From Eledone cirrhosa (lineage: Eukaryota > Mollusca > Cephalopoda > Octopoda > Eledonidae), in contig OZ024743.1 in the NCBI GenBank assembly GCA_964016885.1, forward strand, positions 11,229,773 through 11,293,772: a stretch of DNA of 64,000 nucleotides. The letters are read 5' to 3'. Shown here in pieces: positions 55,969 through 64,000 of this stretch. Below the pieces are notes generated by a model. The model made no database searches. It saw only the letters and a program-made list of their open reading frames with translations, and had not been told where the DNA came from. Numbering within the stretch: the stretch's first letter is position 1; each line of letters begins with the position of its first letter. A program made the translations under genes and the position numbers.

Positions 55969-56168
55969 ACAATACTTTCTAATTTAGGCACAATGCCAGC
56001 AAAATGAGGGAGGATATATTCGACTAAATCGACTACGGTACTTGACTTGTTCTTTATTTTATCTATCCAGGAAAGTTGAACAACAAAATGGATGTCAATG
56101 GAATTTGAATTCAAAACATAAAGAACCAGAAAATTATCGTAACGAATTTAATCCGACACTTTAACAAT
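55969..56168 (-). mobile_element. SINE family 1, diverged
   Basis: ACTTTCTAATTTAGGCACAA, then CGACTAAATCGACTACGG and GGAATTTGAATTCAAAAC in the family order. Several small indels; an old copy. Confidence 0.75.
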
Positions 56169-56195
56169 ATAGTCAGTTCACCCCGTTAATAGCAA

Positions 56196-56395
56196 TAATG
56201 AATTATACTTTAAGCTCATGACCAGTAATTTTAGGATAGATGGAAGTCGATTATATCAACCCAGTTCTTAACTGGTATTTTATTTTTATCGAACTCGAAA
56301 GGATAAAAGGCCTTGGTGGGATTTGAAGTCAGAATATTAAAGAAAGTAATTAGATAAACCACAGTTTTTCTTCCGTTGCTCTACCGATTCTACAA
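56196..56395 (-). mobile_element. SINE family 1, diverged
   Basis: GGAAGTCGATTATATCAACC, TTATCGAACTCGAAAGGA, TGGTGGGATTTGAAGTCAG and CTCTACCGATTCTACAA follow the family order. An old copy. Confidence 0.7.
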
Positions 56396-58215
56396 TTTAT
56401 GTCCTCATTTTACTATAATTATTTCAATTGGTTATTGGAATAGCAGCTTTCGATTTAATAAGTGGGAATGAAGGATTTTTTTTTAAATCTTTAACTGCCT
56501 TACAATCCAAAGACATTCTGAAGCAGCGAAGTTTGTTTCTTAAATATAAAAAGGCGTTTTAATTTTGTTGGCGTGGGAATATTTTGGTATTTTGTGTTAT
56601 CTATTGAAAAAAAAAAAAATGATGGCAAATGCCATAACAATGAAATACACCTCACATGAAAACAAAAAAGAACTTTCAGAGACGAATATTTACGACAAAA
56701 AGAAGGAAGAAACTAATTTATTGTCACAAAACATACATAAATAAATATGTTAGCATTTAATGAAAATATAATCAGCATTACAGACAACATATTTGATTTG
56801 GATAAGAAAATTACAAAAGAAAAAAATGAATAGTTTTATCAACAGGGAGTTTTTAAATGTGGACAATACCCAATACTAGAAAGAACAATTGCAAACAGTA
56901 TTAGCAAACTGCATCTCCTTAAATGAAGTATTTATTTGAGACCATGGGAAAAACAAAACTGACGTACCTGTGCCGAGCTAAACGTGAGGAAAGGTTTTAA
57001 TGGCGAGGTCTTCGGAGCTGTTGACTTCTTCGTGACTGAGGCTGAAACAGGACGTTAGGCAGAGATGATCCACAGAACAACCACTCGTCGATTCATACAT
57101 AGATGAAAACAACACAAACGTGGTGATATTGTTAGTAATATAAACTAAGTATTATAAACTTGTCTTTAAGTTTGTGAAGCAATATGGGCAGGTGCTAATA
57201 GTGTAGTTTACGAAAAACGACATGTGACTAGGAGGAATCTGTTTCAACTTTCGATTCCTTATATCTTTTCAAAGACACGGGGCCATTCTGAAGCTATGCT
57301 CCATCAAGGATGACGAAACTAGACGATGGAGGCTGAAACTGAAAAGTAGACAACCCGGTTATACTTTTCGTAGCTAAAAAAATCATTTTAAACTTTATTG
57401 CCCCAAGGTCTTGAAAAACTAAGATGTACAACAACATTCGCATGACTATTTGATTTCAGTTCCAACATTACCACAGCTCGGAACAACAAAATCAGTACAG
57501 TAGGTCAATTGGTCTCAGAAGCTGGCCAAGAATCTGAAGAACATCCTCCTGTGGCTAGAGATATAAGACAACCTAGAGAAGAGCTCTTTGTGAAACATAA
57601 TTTCAGAGAAGTTCTAAGTGACATATGACAAACATGGAGATCAGATAGAGACTTATAATCTAAACTTTAGATTCTCAATGGGGGCCGTTTCGTAGCTCCA
57701 GGGGGGCGTTATGCAGTAAGGGTGGGTTAGGGGGCGCTTTGCAGTAAGGGGGCGTTTGAAACTTTGAGGGCGCTAGAGGCCCCTTAGTTTGGTAAGTTTT
57801 ATAAGTCATATTTGTACGTCTCTTAGACAGTCAGTGATTTGAATGAAGAAAACAAAGAAAATAAATTAAAGAAGCTTATCAACGAATTCCCTAGGGGGAT
57901 AAAAGAAAATCAAAAGAAATCAAAGCGAATGAAAGGAAGGACTACTTCAACAGAAATGACAAGAAGAAGCAATGGTGGTGAACATACACACACATACATA
58001 CACACACACGTATATACACATACAAACACACACATATATATATATACACACACAGGCCGGCGTTAGTGTTTGATGAAGTTGAGAACCTGGTCAGCTTTCA
58101 GCCAGAAGTGTGGTATTTAATCTCCCTAGATAATAAAATCTGGCGACAAAAATGTTCTCCTTACCAAAAAAAGAAGACATAGATCATATCAACATCCTTA
58201 CACACTTAAATATGA
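56396..58215. other. Mostly unassigned DNA
   Basis: A G-rich patch at 57680-57780 repeats GCAGTAAGGG and GGGGGCG-type words and may be a small DNA element. ACAC/TATA tracts lie at 57985-58055. No coding region recognised. Confidence 0.35.
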
Positions 58216-58872
58216 ATGCATGTATATATACAAATGTCATTAGCTAAGATCTTTCTTTCCCTTATTACGAAGTATTTTCCCCCTACACATAAATATAGTA
58301 AATTTTTTAATAGAAATACTATTAAATTTTTTTACTCTACGACTCCTAACCTTGCACATAACATCACAGCTTCAAATTTAGCTAAACTACCTAGCCGTAG
58401 GAACACGTGCAACCCTGTAGTTAGTACTAACTGTAATTGTAGGAATCGGGTTGATTGCCCCCTATCCGGGAAATGCCTCTCTAGTAACATTGTCTACAAA
58501 TGTAAGGTTGTAATACCCACGTCCCGTAGGGCCTACATAGGGTTAACTGCCAATAGAATCAAGCAGCGTCTTTACATGCATTCCCATTCTTTTCGTTACC
58601 CTCTAAGAAGGAATATGACGTCACTTTCAGCTTATATCTGGAGTCTAAAAGACAACCACACCCAATATAAGTTACACTGGGAGATCCTAGCTAGGGCTAG
58701 ATCGTATAACGGAAATAAAAGACCATGTGACCTCTGCGCCGCTGAGGCCCTGGAAATACTCTACGCCACAGACCACATCTTAAACAAAAAATCTGAGGCA
58801 ATTTCGGCTTGTAAACATAAATTTCACAAAACTTTCCTGTATTACAGCCCCACGTTATACCCTAACGGATAG
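58216..58872 (+). CDS. PLE C-terminal region with GIY-YIG endonuclease domain
   Basis: 218 residues, open throughout. The first 60 residues (ITKYFPPTHKYSKFFNRNTI) correspond to the linker after the RT in Penelope-like proteins. Then comes CNCRNRVDCPLSGKC (residues 74-88), the Cys-rich motif preceding the nuclease. The GIY-YIG core is around IVYKCKV and RAYIGLTANRIKQRLYMHS (about 92-125), with His and Arg positions kept, followed by SLSAYIWSLKD, KLHWEILARARSY, and CDLCAAEALEIL. The nuclease makes the target nick in this class. The RT normally lies upstream; here 5' truncation removed it, and the apparent ATG start is incidental. Confidence 0.87.
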   Translation: MHVYIQMSLAKIFLSLITKYFPPTHKYSKFFNRNTIKFFYSTTPNLAHNITASNLAKLPSRRNTCNPVVSTNCNCRNRVDCPLSGKCLSSNIVYKCKVVIPTSRRAYIGLTANRIKQRLYMHSHSFRYPLRRNMTSLSAYIWSLKDNHTQYKLHWEILARARSYNGNKRPCDLCAAEALEILYATDHILNKKSEAISACKHKFHKTFLYYSPTLYPNG

Positions 58873-59454
58873 TACGATCTATACGTGGATATTTTACGTC
58901 TTGATGTGGGCGCTAAGTATATGTTTTGTTTATACCTTTACTTATTTGCATAGGTAAGTATATATTACCCATATGTTTTGTGAAGGTACGTATACCTTCT
59001 CGTACGTATATTTGATTGTTATGGCGTATAATTTTATATATTCTGGTACATATGGTTTGGCTATGTGTATACGGGAGTTTTGCGTCTGTGTGAGTATGCA
59101 GGTTCGTACGTATGTATGGTGTGTGTATATGTGTACTTCATGTTTTGGTTGATTTACTTCTCCGAACATTCGTGTATTTACATGTAGGTATGTGTGTGCG
59201 CTTGTTATATACGTATTTATTTATTTATATACGTTTATATAATTATTTATTTATTTGTATACACGCATACACACACACACATATTTATATGTGCGTGGTT
59301 TTGTATACCTATGGTAAGTTTTTGCGTATGCTTGTGTATGTACGTATTTGTTTGCGTGTATGTATTTATTTATTTCTATTACTTCTGTATTGTATTTATT
59401 TACTTTGTTCTTAACTCTGTAGCGGAGATTCATTCGGTCTCCTAGTTAGAATTT

Positions 59455-59715
59455 TAGTCTACGATTTCTGCTATACCATTTACGTGGTTTTGTCTTTGCG
59501 TGCTATTGTTCTCCACGCTCCACATATGACGTATTATCTTCGTTTTTTTCGTTCATTGCCAGAGAACATCTCTATGCACCACCTAAGAGAACATTAGTCT
59601 ACGACCTCCTTTATGCCATAAACGTGGTTCTGTCTTTGCGCGTAATTGTTTTTCACCGCTCCACATAATGACGTATTATTCGTTTTTTCCCGTTCTTTGC
59701 CAGCGAACGTTTCCA
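59455..59715 (+). repeat. Tandem duplication in the PLE 3' region
   Basis: Two diverged copies of about 125-140 bp share TAGTCTACGA, ACGTGGTT(T/C)TGTCTTTGCG, CGCTCCACATA and TGACGTATTAT. It lies between the endonuclease frame and the hammerhead motif. Confidence 0.8.
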
Positions 59716-59801
59716 CGAACCAAAGTATCGTCTTCCTGTCTTCCTCCGGTTGCAACGTTTTTTTGAAATATCCAGTTCTGCGTTTACAGATTGACTTTGT
59801 T

Positions 59802-59852
59802 AGTTTCAGAAGATCCCGTTAAGGGTGAAAGCAGCGATTCTTTGCTTAAACT
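59802..59852 (+). ncRNA. Hammerhead ribozyme motif with one core substitution
   Basis: Stem I pairs AGTTT (59802-59806) with AAACT (59848-59852). The core CAGAAGA (59807-59813) has A in place of the conserved U4. Stem II is CCC-GTTAA-GGG, GAAA is at 59827-59830, stem III is AGCA/TGCT, and T59847 is the cleavage base. Everything but U4 fits, so it is probably a recently inactivated PLE ribozyme. Confidence 0.6.
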
Positions 59853-60307
59853 TTAATCTGTTATTTTAATAAAAAATATATATATATATAGCGGCGATGA
59901 ATTAGTTTTGCGAGGTTTTTTATATGAAATCGTGTGTCGAAAAAAATATTGTTATACTTGGGGAGGGTCATATTTGTGTAATATTGTGTAATATTGTGTA
60001 ATATTTGTGTAATATTGTGTAATATTGTGTAATATTGTGTAATACAACAGGAGGAAAATATAACACCACTGACGATGTTGCAGATGTGCAACGAAAGATT
60101 TATGATAAACTATGTATATGTGTTTGTGTCTATATTGTATCTGTATTATTTTTGACCGTCGGTCAGTCAATGGCAACATTGAGGACCGAGTAAGTTAGAT
60201 TACCGATATAAAAGACACAGAAGCGAGAAGCGAAAACCAACCAAACAGTGAGTGTGTTCTGTTATTAATTCTGGCAATATTACACAAATATGACCCTCCC
60301 CAAGTAT

Positions 60308-60347
<40 letters not shown>

Positions 60348-60390
60348 TAAAATAACAGATTAAAGTTTAAAATAACAGATTTTAGTCTTC
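59845..60390. repeat. Nested inverted repeats at the PLE end
   Basis: Outer arms: AAACTTTAATCTGTTATTTT (59848-) and its reverse complement (about 60343-60377), each next to (TA)n. Inner arms: TATTGTTATACTTGGGGAGG with GTCATATTTGTG (59947-59978) and the reverse complement (60284-60314). Between them is a (GTAATATT)-type tandem tract. The inner ends are related to the palindrome ends at 25595 and 25920. Confidence 0.8.
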
Positions 60391-60404
60391 AATTTTATTA
60401 TTAT

Positions 60405-60408
<4 letters not shown>

Positions 60409-60452
<44 letters not shown>
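60409..60452. repeat. (TA)n tract
   Basis: About 22 TA units at the edge of the next inverted repeat. Confidence 0.9.
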
Positions 60453-60460
<8 letters not shown>

Positions 60461-60768
60461 ACAGGAGGCTGGACTGGTGTAAATCCTTGAAAAGTTTATT
60501 ATACTATGATCACTTCAATGACCGGGTTCCGTATGAATCCGGTGATATCATCAGGTATTCGAAATATAACAAAGGAATATATAAAATCCATGGGTCCGAA
60601 ATCAGAGACAGAGAGGACGACTGACCAACTAGCTGCTTTCACCTCGGTCAGTCGCTCTCAAGAATACCTGATGATATCACCGGATTCTTACGGAACCCGG
60701 TCATTGAGGTGATCATGGTATAATAAACTTTTCAAGGATTTACACCAGTCCAGCCTCCTGTTATTTTA
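60453..60768. repeat. Long inverted repeat with hammerhead-like arms
   Basis: Arms of about 107 bp (60453-60560 and 60662-60768) differ at a few sites. They read AATAACAGGAGGCTGGACTG, GACCGGGTTCCGTATGAATC and GATATCATCAGGTATTC on the left. Each arm has CTGATGA (pointing outward) followed by a strong ACCGG/CCGGT hairpin, but a clear GAAA and stem III are missing, so the ribozyme would be degenerate. The loop holds about 100 bp of unrelated DNA. Confidence 0.85.
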
Positions 60769-60911
60769 TTTATAATAATTAACTCCGTATTAGCCCCACC
60801 AACTACACAAACGAAGACGGGTGAACTGCACTACGTTGAGTATTCTCCATAATATTACATCAAGATTGACCATACGGAATGACCAATTCTATCCAGTGGT
60901 GAACCAACAAA

Positions 60912-60915
<4 letters not shown>

Positions 60916-60951
<36 letters not shown>

Positions 60952-61158
60952 GTGTGACAAGAAGCTTGTTTCCCAACCACATATTTCCGGATTCAGTCTC
61001 ACTGCCCGAGCCGACCAAAGCCCTGTGAGTGGATTTGATAGATCGAAACTAAAAGAAGCCCGTCGTATATATGTATATATGTCTGTGTGTGTCTTTGCGT
61101 TTGTGTTTGCCCTCCCACCAATGCTTGTTGGTTTGTTGACGTCCCCATAATTTACCAA
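60916..61158 (+). mobile_element. tRNA-derived SINE, family 3 (octopus type), internally deleted
   Basis: After (TA)n (60916-60948): AAGCTTGTTTCCCAACCACA, TCCGGATTCAGTCTCACTG (box B region), GCCGACCAAAGCCCTGTG, AGTGGATTTGATAG and GAAGCCCGTCGTATATATG, then TGTGTGTGTCTTTGCG and a GACGTCCCC end. From memory of octopus SINEs, the stretch between the box B region and GCCGACCA is usually longer, so an internal deletion is likely. It strongly supports a cephalopod source. Confidence 0.75.
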
Positions 61159-61331
61159 GGTGATGCTCCAGCATGGGCGTAGTCCAGAGACAGAAAAAAA
61201 GTAAAATATATATATGTGTGTGTGTGTGTGTAGAAGAGGGGTCTCAAACTCAAGGACACAAAAGGGCTATTACGTCCTGGAGGAGAGGCACAGTGAGCCA
61301 AACGTGGTGGTGGATGAACATTTTCACCAGT

Positions 61332-61548
61332 TATAATCATTTCTACTATAGGAACAAGGCATGAAATTTGGGGTTTAGGGTTCAGTCGATTGCATCGATC
61401 CTAGTACACAACTGGTACTTAATTCATCGACCCCAAAAGGATGTAAGGCAAAGTTGAGATCAGCGGAATTTGAACTCAGAACGTAAAAACGGAAGAAGTA
61501 CCGTTAAACATTTCGCCAGATGTGCTAACGATTCCACCACCCCGCCGC
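61332..61548 (-). mobile_element. SINE family 1 with target-site duplication
   Basis: ATTTCTACTATAGGAACAAG, GATTGCATCGATCCTAG, TCGACCCCAAAAGGATG, CGGAATTTGAACTCAGA and CGATTCCACCACCCCGCC. It is flanked by TTTTCACCAGTTATAAT at 61321-61337 and 61553-61569, a perfect 17-bp duplication. This shows insertion by target-primed reverse transcription at a non-microsatellite site. Confidence 0.9.
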
Positions 61549-61612
61549 CTTATTTTCACCAGTTATAATGCGATATGAAATATTGGTTCTATCACGGGCC
61601 ACAGATAAGTAG

Positions 61613-61673
61613 TTTATCTCCAACAGAGGGCTCATGTGTGAGCCCTCTGTTGGAGATAAATAGATAGATAGAT
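61613..61673. repeat. Perfect 22-bp inverted repeat plus (TAGA)n
   Basis: TTTATCTCCAACAGAGGGCT(CA) at 61613-61634 and its exact reverse complement at 61639-61660 flank TGTG. (TAGA)3 follows directly and abuts the 3' end of copy E. Confidence 0.9.
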
Positions 61674-64000
61674 AAGTTTCTTTTATTTGCCACTAGGGCA
61701 TCAAAAGTGGGACAAGTACAAAGGGGGGAGTTTACACAAAAAGGCGTCCTCAATAAGGAGGAGGCAATAACAAAATATAAAAATAAAATAAGATATAACA
61801 AAAAATAAAATTTTTAACAAAATCCTCAATAGAGAGGAGGCGCCTTGGGGGGTCGCACACACCCCCGAAAAAAGTGTGCAACCCTTTTCCTCAGGAGCAC
61901 AGAGAGGGGGTGCTCCCTCGTTCCTTCCTCTTTTCCACCTACAGGCTTATGTAAAGAGAAGGCCCATTCACACGGGCCATTCTCGCCACTTTCACCCACC
62001 TTTCATAAAAACGACTGGGGTGCAGCACCTCTCTCTCCATCCTGATCCTTCTTCCGAAATGATATCGGAAGAAACAGACCAGTTGTTGGCCAGAGAGAAA
62101 GGTGCCTGACCTCAGTCCTTTCAGACGCGTCCACCATACAACCTCTTTCGCCATGGCTATTACGCACAGAAACACCGCCTCTGCTTCATCTTTGAAGGGG
62201 GGAGGCGGCTTGATCATTACAATAGACTCGGTGGTCAACCGGATCGGTCCCACCCTTGACAGCAGTTGTTCGACATAGCCCCACAGATCGGCTACGCCCG
62301 AGCAGTGTACCAATGCGTGTGCAACGGTTTCCTCGTCGCACACGCATCTGGGACAGATCTTTTTGGCGGGGTCCCTACCCGGGCGCCCGTGTCTGTAGAG
62401 CCTTTCTCGAACGGGTAAAGCCCCTCGGTAGCACTGCCAGGCCAGGGACTTCTGGAAGTTGTCCATAGGTCCCGGGCTGAATGTCCTACCGAACAGGCTG
62501 GCCAGTTCGTCCTCCTCCATGTCTAGGGCTTCTCCGAGGGCGTCGTCGCACCTGCTGCGTACCAGCCCTCTATAGAATGTTGCGGTGGAGTCTCCACTGA
62601 TAACCGGATCCGCCTGCCAGAGGGCGGTGAGCGCCTGGGCACACTCAGTGTGCCAGGCGCCCAGTTTTCTCGGTCTTTGCTTGACCCAGGATTGCAGCTC
62701 GGTGAGTGAGACGAGTCTGGGAAAGGTTCGTCTCACAAACGAGGCCCACACCGGTTGTCCGGTGAGGAATACGTAGAGGTGCCGTAGCCTTAATGCGTGT
62801 TTACGCATCATTAGCCACGGCATCCCCAGCCCTCCTTTCGAAGGGTGTTGACAGCAGATGGATCTCCTCACCATAGGAGCCCGCCTCTTCCAAAGGAATT
62901 GGAAGAGCGCGCGCTCCATCTTGGTGAGGGTTTCCCTTGGGCAGGGCACTACGGTCAGGCGGTAGTAGATGACGGACGCTATATAAGTGTTCGCCACCTC
63001 CGCCCGACCTTTCAGGGATAGTTTGCAACTGGCCCACTTCTGGGTCAGTGCAAACACCCTGTTCGTAACCTCCGCCCAGTTTTTCTCCACCTGGAGGTCC
63101 GGTCCGAACCAGACCCCGAGCAACTTCACCGGGCCCTCCGTCCAGCGTCCGACGACGCCATCAGAGGGCATCGGTCTGCCCCTCCACGTGCCGAGTTGCA
63201 AACCGATCGACTTGTCCCGGTTCAGCTTAGCCCCTGTGAACTTTTCGTACTCCTCCAGTAAGGTGCCGACCGCCTCGATTTCGGAGGCCGTTGACACCAT
63301 CACTGTCACATCATCGGCGTAGGCTGACACCGCTTTCCGCAATCCCGGTTCCAAAGGGATGCCCTGCAACAACTCCAACTTCCGCAGTAGTGGCTCGAGA
63401 GTCAACACATACAGAAGGGAGGAGAGAGGGCACCCTTGTCGGATGGACCGCGCGATTTTGAACGGCTCCGAGAGGTAGCCGTTCACCTTGACCCTAGAGC
63501 AGATGCGGCTGCTGTGCATAGCAGTGATCCAGCCCCTGAAAACGGGTCCGAAGCCTGCCGCCGCTAGCACCGCATCCAGGTAACCATGGTCGACCCTATC
63601 GAACGCCTTAGATTGATCCAAGTTGATCAGAGCCCCACCAAAGCCGGGTTCGTTCCCAACCCTCTCTATGATGTATCGCATGAGGTGGAGGTTGTCATGG
63701 ATGGACCTGGACGGGATAGCGCATGTCTGCGCATCTCCCACCAGGTTGCCCACGACAAGCGCCAACCTCTTTGCTAGCACCTTGGCCAAAATCTGTAACT
63801 CTGTATTTAGCAGAGTTATGGGCCTGAAGTTACTTATTTCGTCCCCCTTGTTCTCGTCCTTCCTCACTAGCGTGACTACGCCCTTGGTCACAGTACAGGG
63901 AATTCTCCCGTTCTGTTGCCAGTTGCAGTAGACCGCCTCGAGGAGATCGGGGAACAAGTCCGGCATAGCTAGATATAATTCGTAAGGAAGACCATCGAGA
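61674..64000 (-). mobile_element. Tx1-like L1 retrotransposon, copy E (cut by the window edge)
   Basis: The 3' part of a GATA-type element on the minus strand, nearly the same 3' UTR as copy B, ending in TTATC and (TATC)n-like sequence. The 5' part lies beyond the window. Confidence 0.9.
61939..63999 (-). CDS. ORF2 RT and C-terminus, open (copy E, 5' end outside the window)
   Basis: An uninterrupted frame of 686 codons that starts inside LDGLPYELYLAMPDLF at the window edge, so its real start is outside. It contains NFRPITLLNTELQ, SIHDNLHLMRYIIE, the catalytic LDQSKAFDRVDH, RQGCPLSSLLYVL, YADDVTVMVS, GVWFGPDLQVEKNW, RRSICCQHPSKGGLGMPW, the finger CPRCVCDEETVAHALVHC and the end MARVNGPSLYISL. 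No stop or frameshift is seen, unlike its close relative copy B. If the missing part is also open, this is a second candidate for an active element, of the GATA type. Confidence 0.9.
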   Translation of the reverse strand, partial: LDGLPYELYLAMPDLFPDLLEAVYCNWQQNGRIPCTVTKGVVTLVRKDENKGDEISNFRPITLLNTELQILAKVLAKRLALVVGNLVGDAQTCAIPSRSIHDNLHLMRYIIERVGNEPGFGGALINLDQSKAFDRVDHGYLDAVLAAAGFGPVFRGWITAMHSSRICSRVKVNGYLSEPFKIARSIRQGCPLSSLLYVLTLEPLLRKLELLQGIPLEPGLRKAVSAYADDVTVMVSTASEIEAVGTLLEEYEKFTGAKLNRDKSIGLQLGTWRGRPMPSDGVVGRWTEGPVKLLGVWFGPDLQVEKNWAEVTNRVFALTQKWASCKLSLKGRAEVANTYIASVIYYRLTVVPCPRETLTKMERALFQFLWKRRAPMVRRSICCQHPSKGGLGMPWLMMRKHALRLRHLYVFLTGQPVWASFVRRTFPRLVSLTELQSWVKQRPRKLGAWHTECAQALTALWQADPVISGDSTATFYRGLVRSRCDDALGEALDMEEDELASLFGRTFSPGPMDNFQKSLAWQCYRGALPVRERLYRHGRPGRDPAKKICPRCVCDEETVAHALVHCSGVADLWGYVEQLLSRVGPIRLTTESIVMIKPPPPFKDEAEAVFLCVIAMAKEVVWWTRLKGLRSGTFLSGQQLVCFFRYHFGRRIRMEREVLHPSRFYERWVKVARMARVNGPSLYISL

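Larger units (their letters stand above)
58216..59890 (+). mobile_element. Penelope-like element, 5'-truncated
   Basis: A plus-strand PLE 3' part: the GIY-YIG endonuclease frame (58216-58872), a long TA/GT-rich 3' region, a 120-140 bp tandem duplication (59455-59715), a hammerhead motif (59802-59852), AATAAAAAATATA and then (TA)n. The RT domain is missing. Inverted copies of its terminal AAACTTTAATCTGTTATTTT lie at about 60343-60390. Confidence 0.82.

Noticed and set aside
57680..57780. G-rich patch as G-quadruplex or MITE end
   Set aside because: Runs of five G occur, but spacing is irregular and no terminal repeats or duplication were found.

Overview
The window looks like a gene-poor, repeat-dominated stretch of a coleoid cephalopod genome, most likely an octopus. 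The basis is several tRNA-derived SINE families of the octopus type, very long simple repeats, Penelope-like elements and full-length Tx1-like L1 retrotransposons. I see no convincing host protein-coding gene; nearly all coding potential belongs to mobile elements. The organism assignment rests on recognising the repeats, not on a search.

Left part (1-12.3 kb): two head-to-tail Tx1-like L1 elements on the minus strand, each bounded on both sides by a (GATA)n tract. Copy A (428-6270) keeps both long ORFs open. Copy B (6413-12148) is broken by a nonsense codon and frameshifts. 12.3-19.4 kb holds a hAT-like MITE candidate, an RTE-type remnant, large TA and GT microsatellites and SINEs. 20.0-23.0 kb holds a decayed Tx1-like copy (C) next to an (AAT)n tract, followed by an older 3' fragment of the same lineage. 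23.2-26.3 kb is Penelope-like (PLE) sequence with GIY-YIG remnants, hammerhead ribozyme-like motifs and a nested long inverted repeat. 26.3-30.9 kb is mostly unassigned AT-rich DNA.

Middle part (30.96-38.1 kb): a 4.5-kb minisatellite of 44/46-bp units with higher-order structure, an RT remnant, and a 1.2-kb satellite of 60/63-bp units that keeps a 409-codon frame open. At 38.5-44.5 kb lies copy D, a full-length Tx1-like element with intact ORF1 and ORF2. It sits between two (TAA)n tracts and next to the 3' tail of a 5'-truncated relative (44.5-45.5 kb).

Right part (45.5-64 kb): SINE clusters, microsatellites, an RT remnant, a second PLE whose GIY-YIG domain frame is open (58.2-58.9 kb) with a degenerate hammerhead downstream, more long inverted repeats, and the 3' two thirds of another GATA-flanked element (copy E) running off the window edge.

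The unifying picture is a retrotransposon lineage that lands in microsatellites. Copies A and D share an identical 3' dodecamer (AATAAAGAAATC) yet are followed by (TATC)n and (ATT)n respectively. New copies repeatedly sit in the microsatellite tail of an older relative. The most abundant SINE family has a 3' tail resembling that of these elements and joins ATTAT-like target DNA, so it may borrow their machinery. A separate PLE system carries hammerhead ribozymes in inverted-repeat arrangements.
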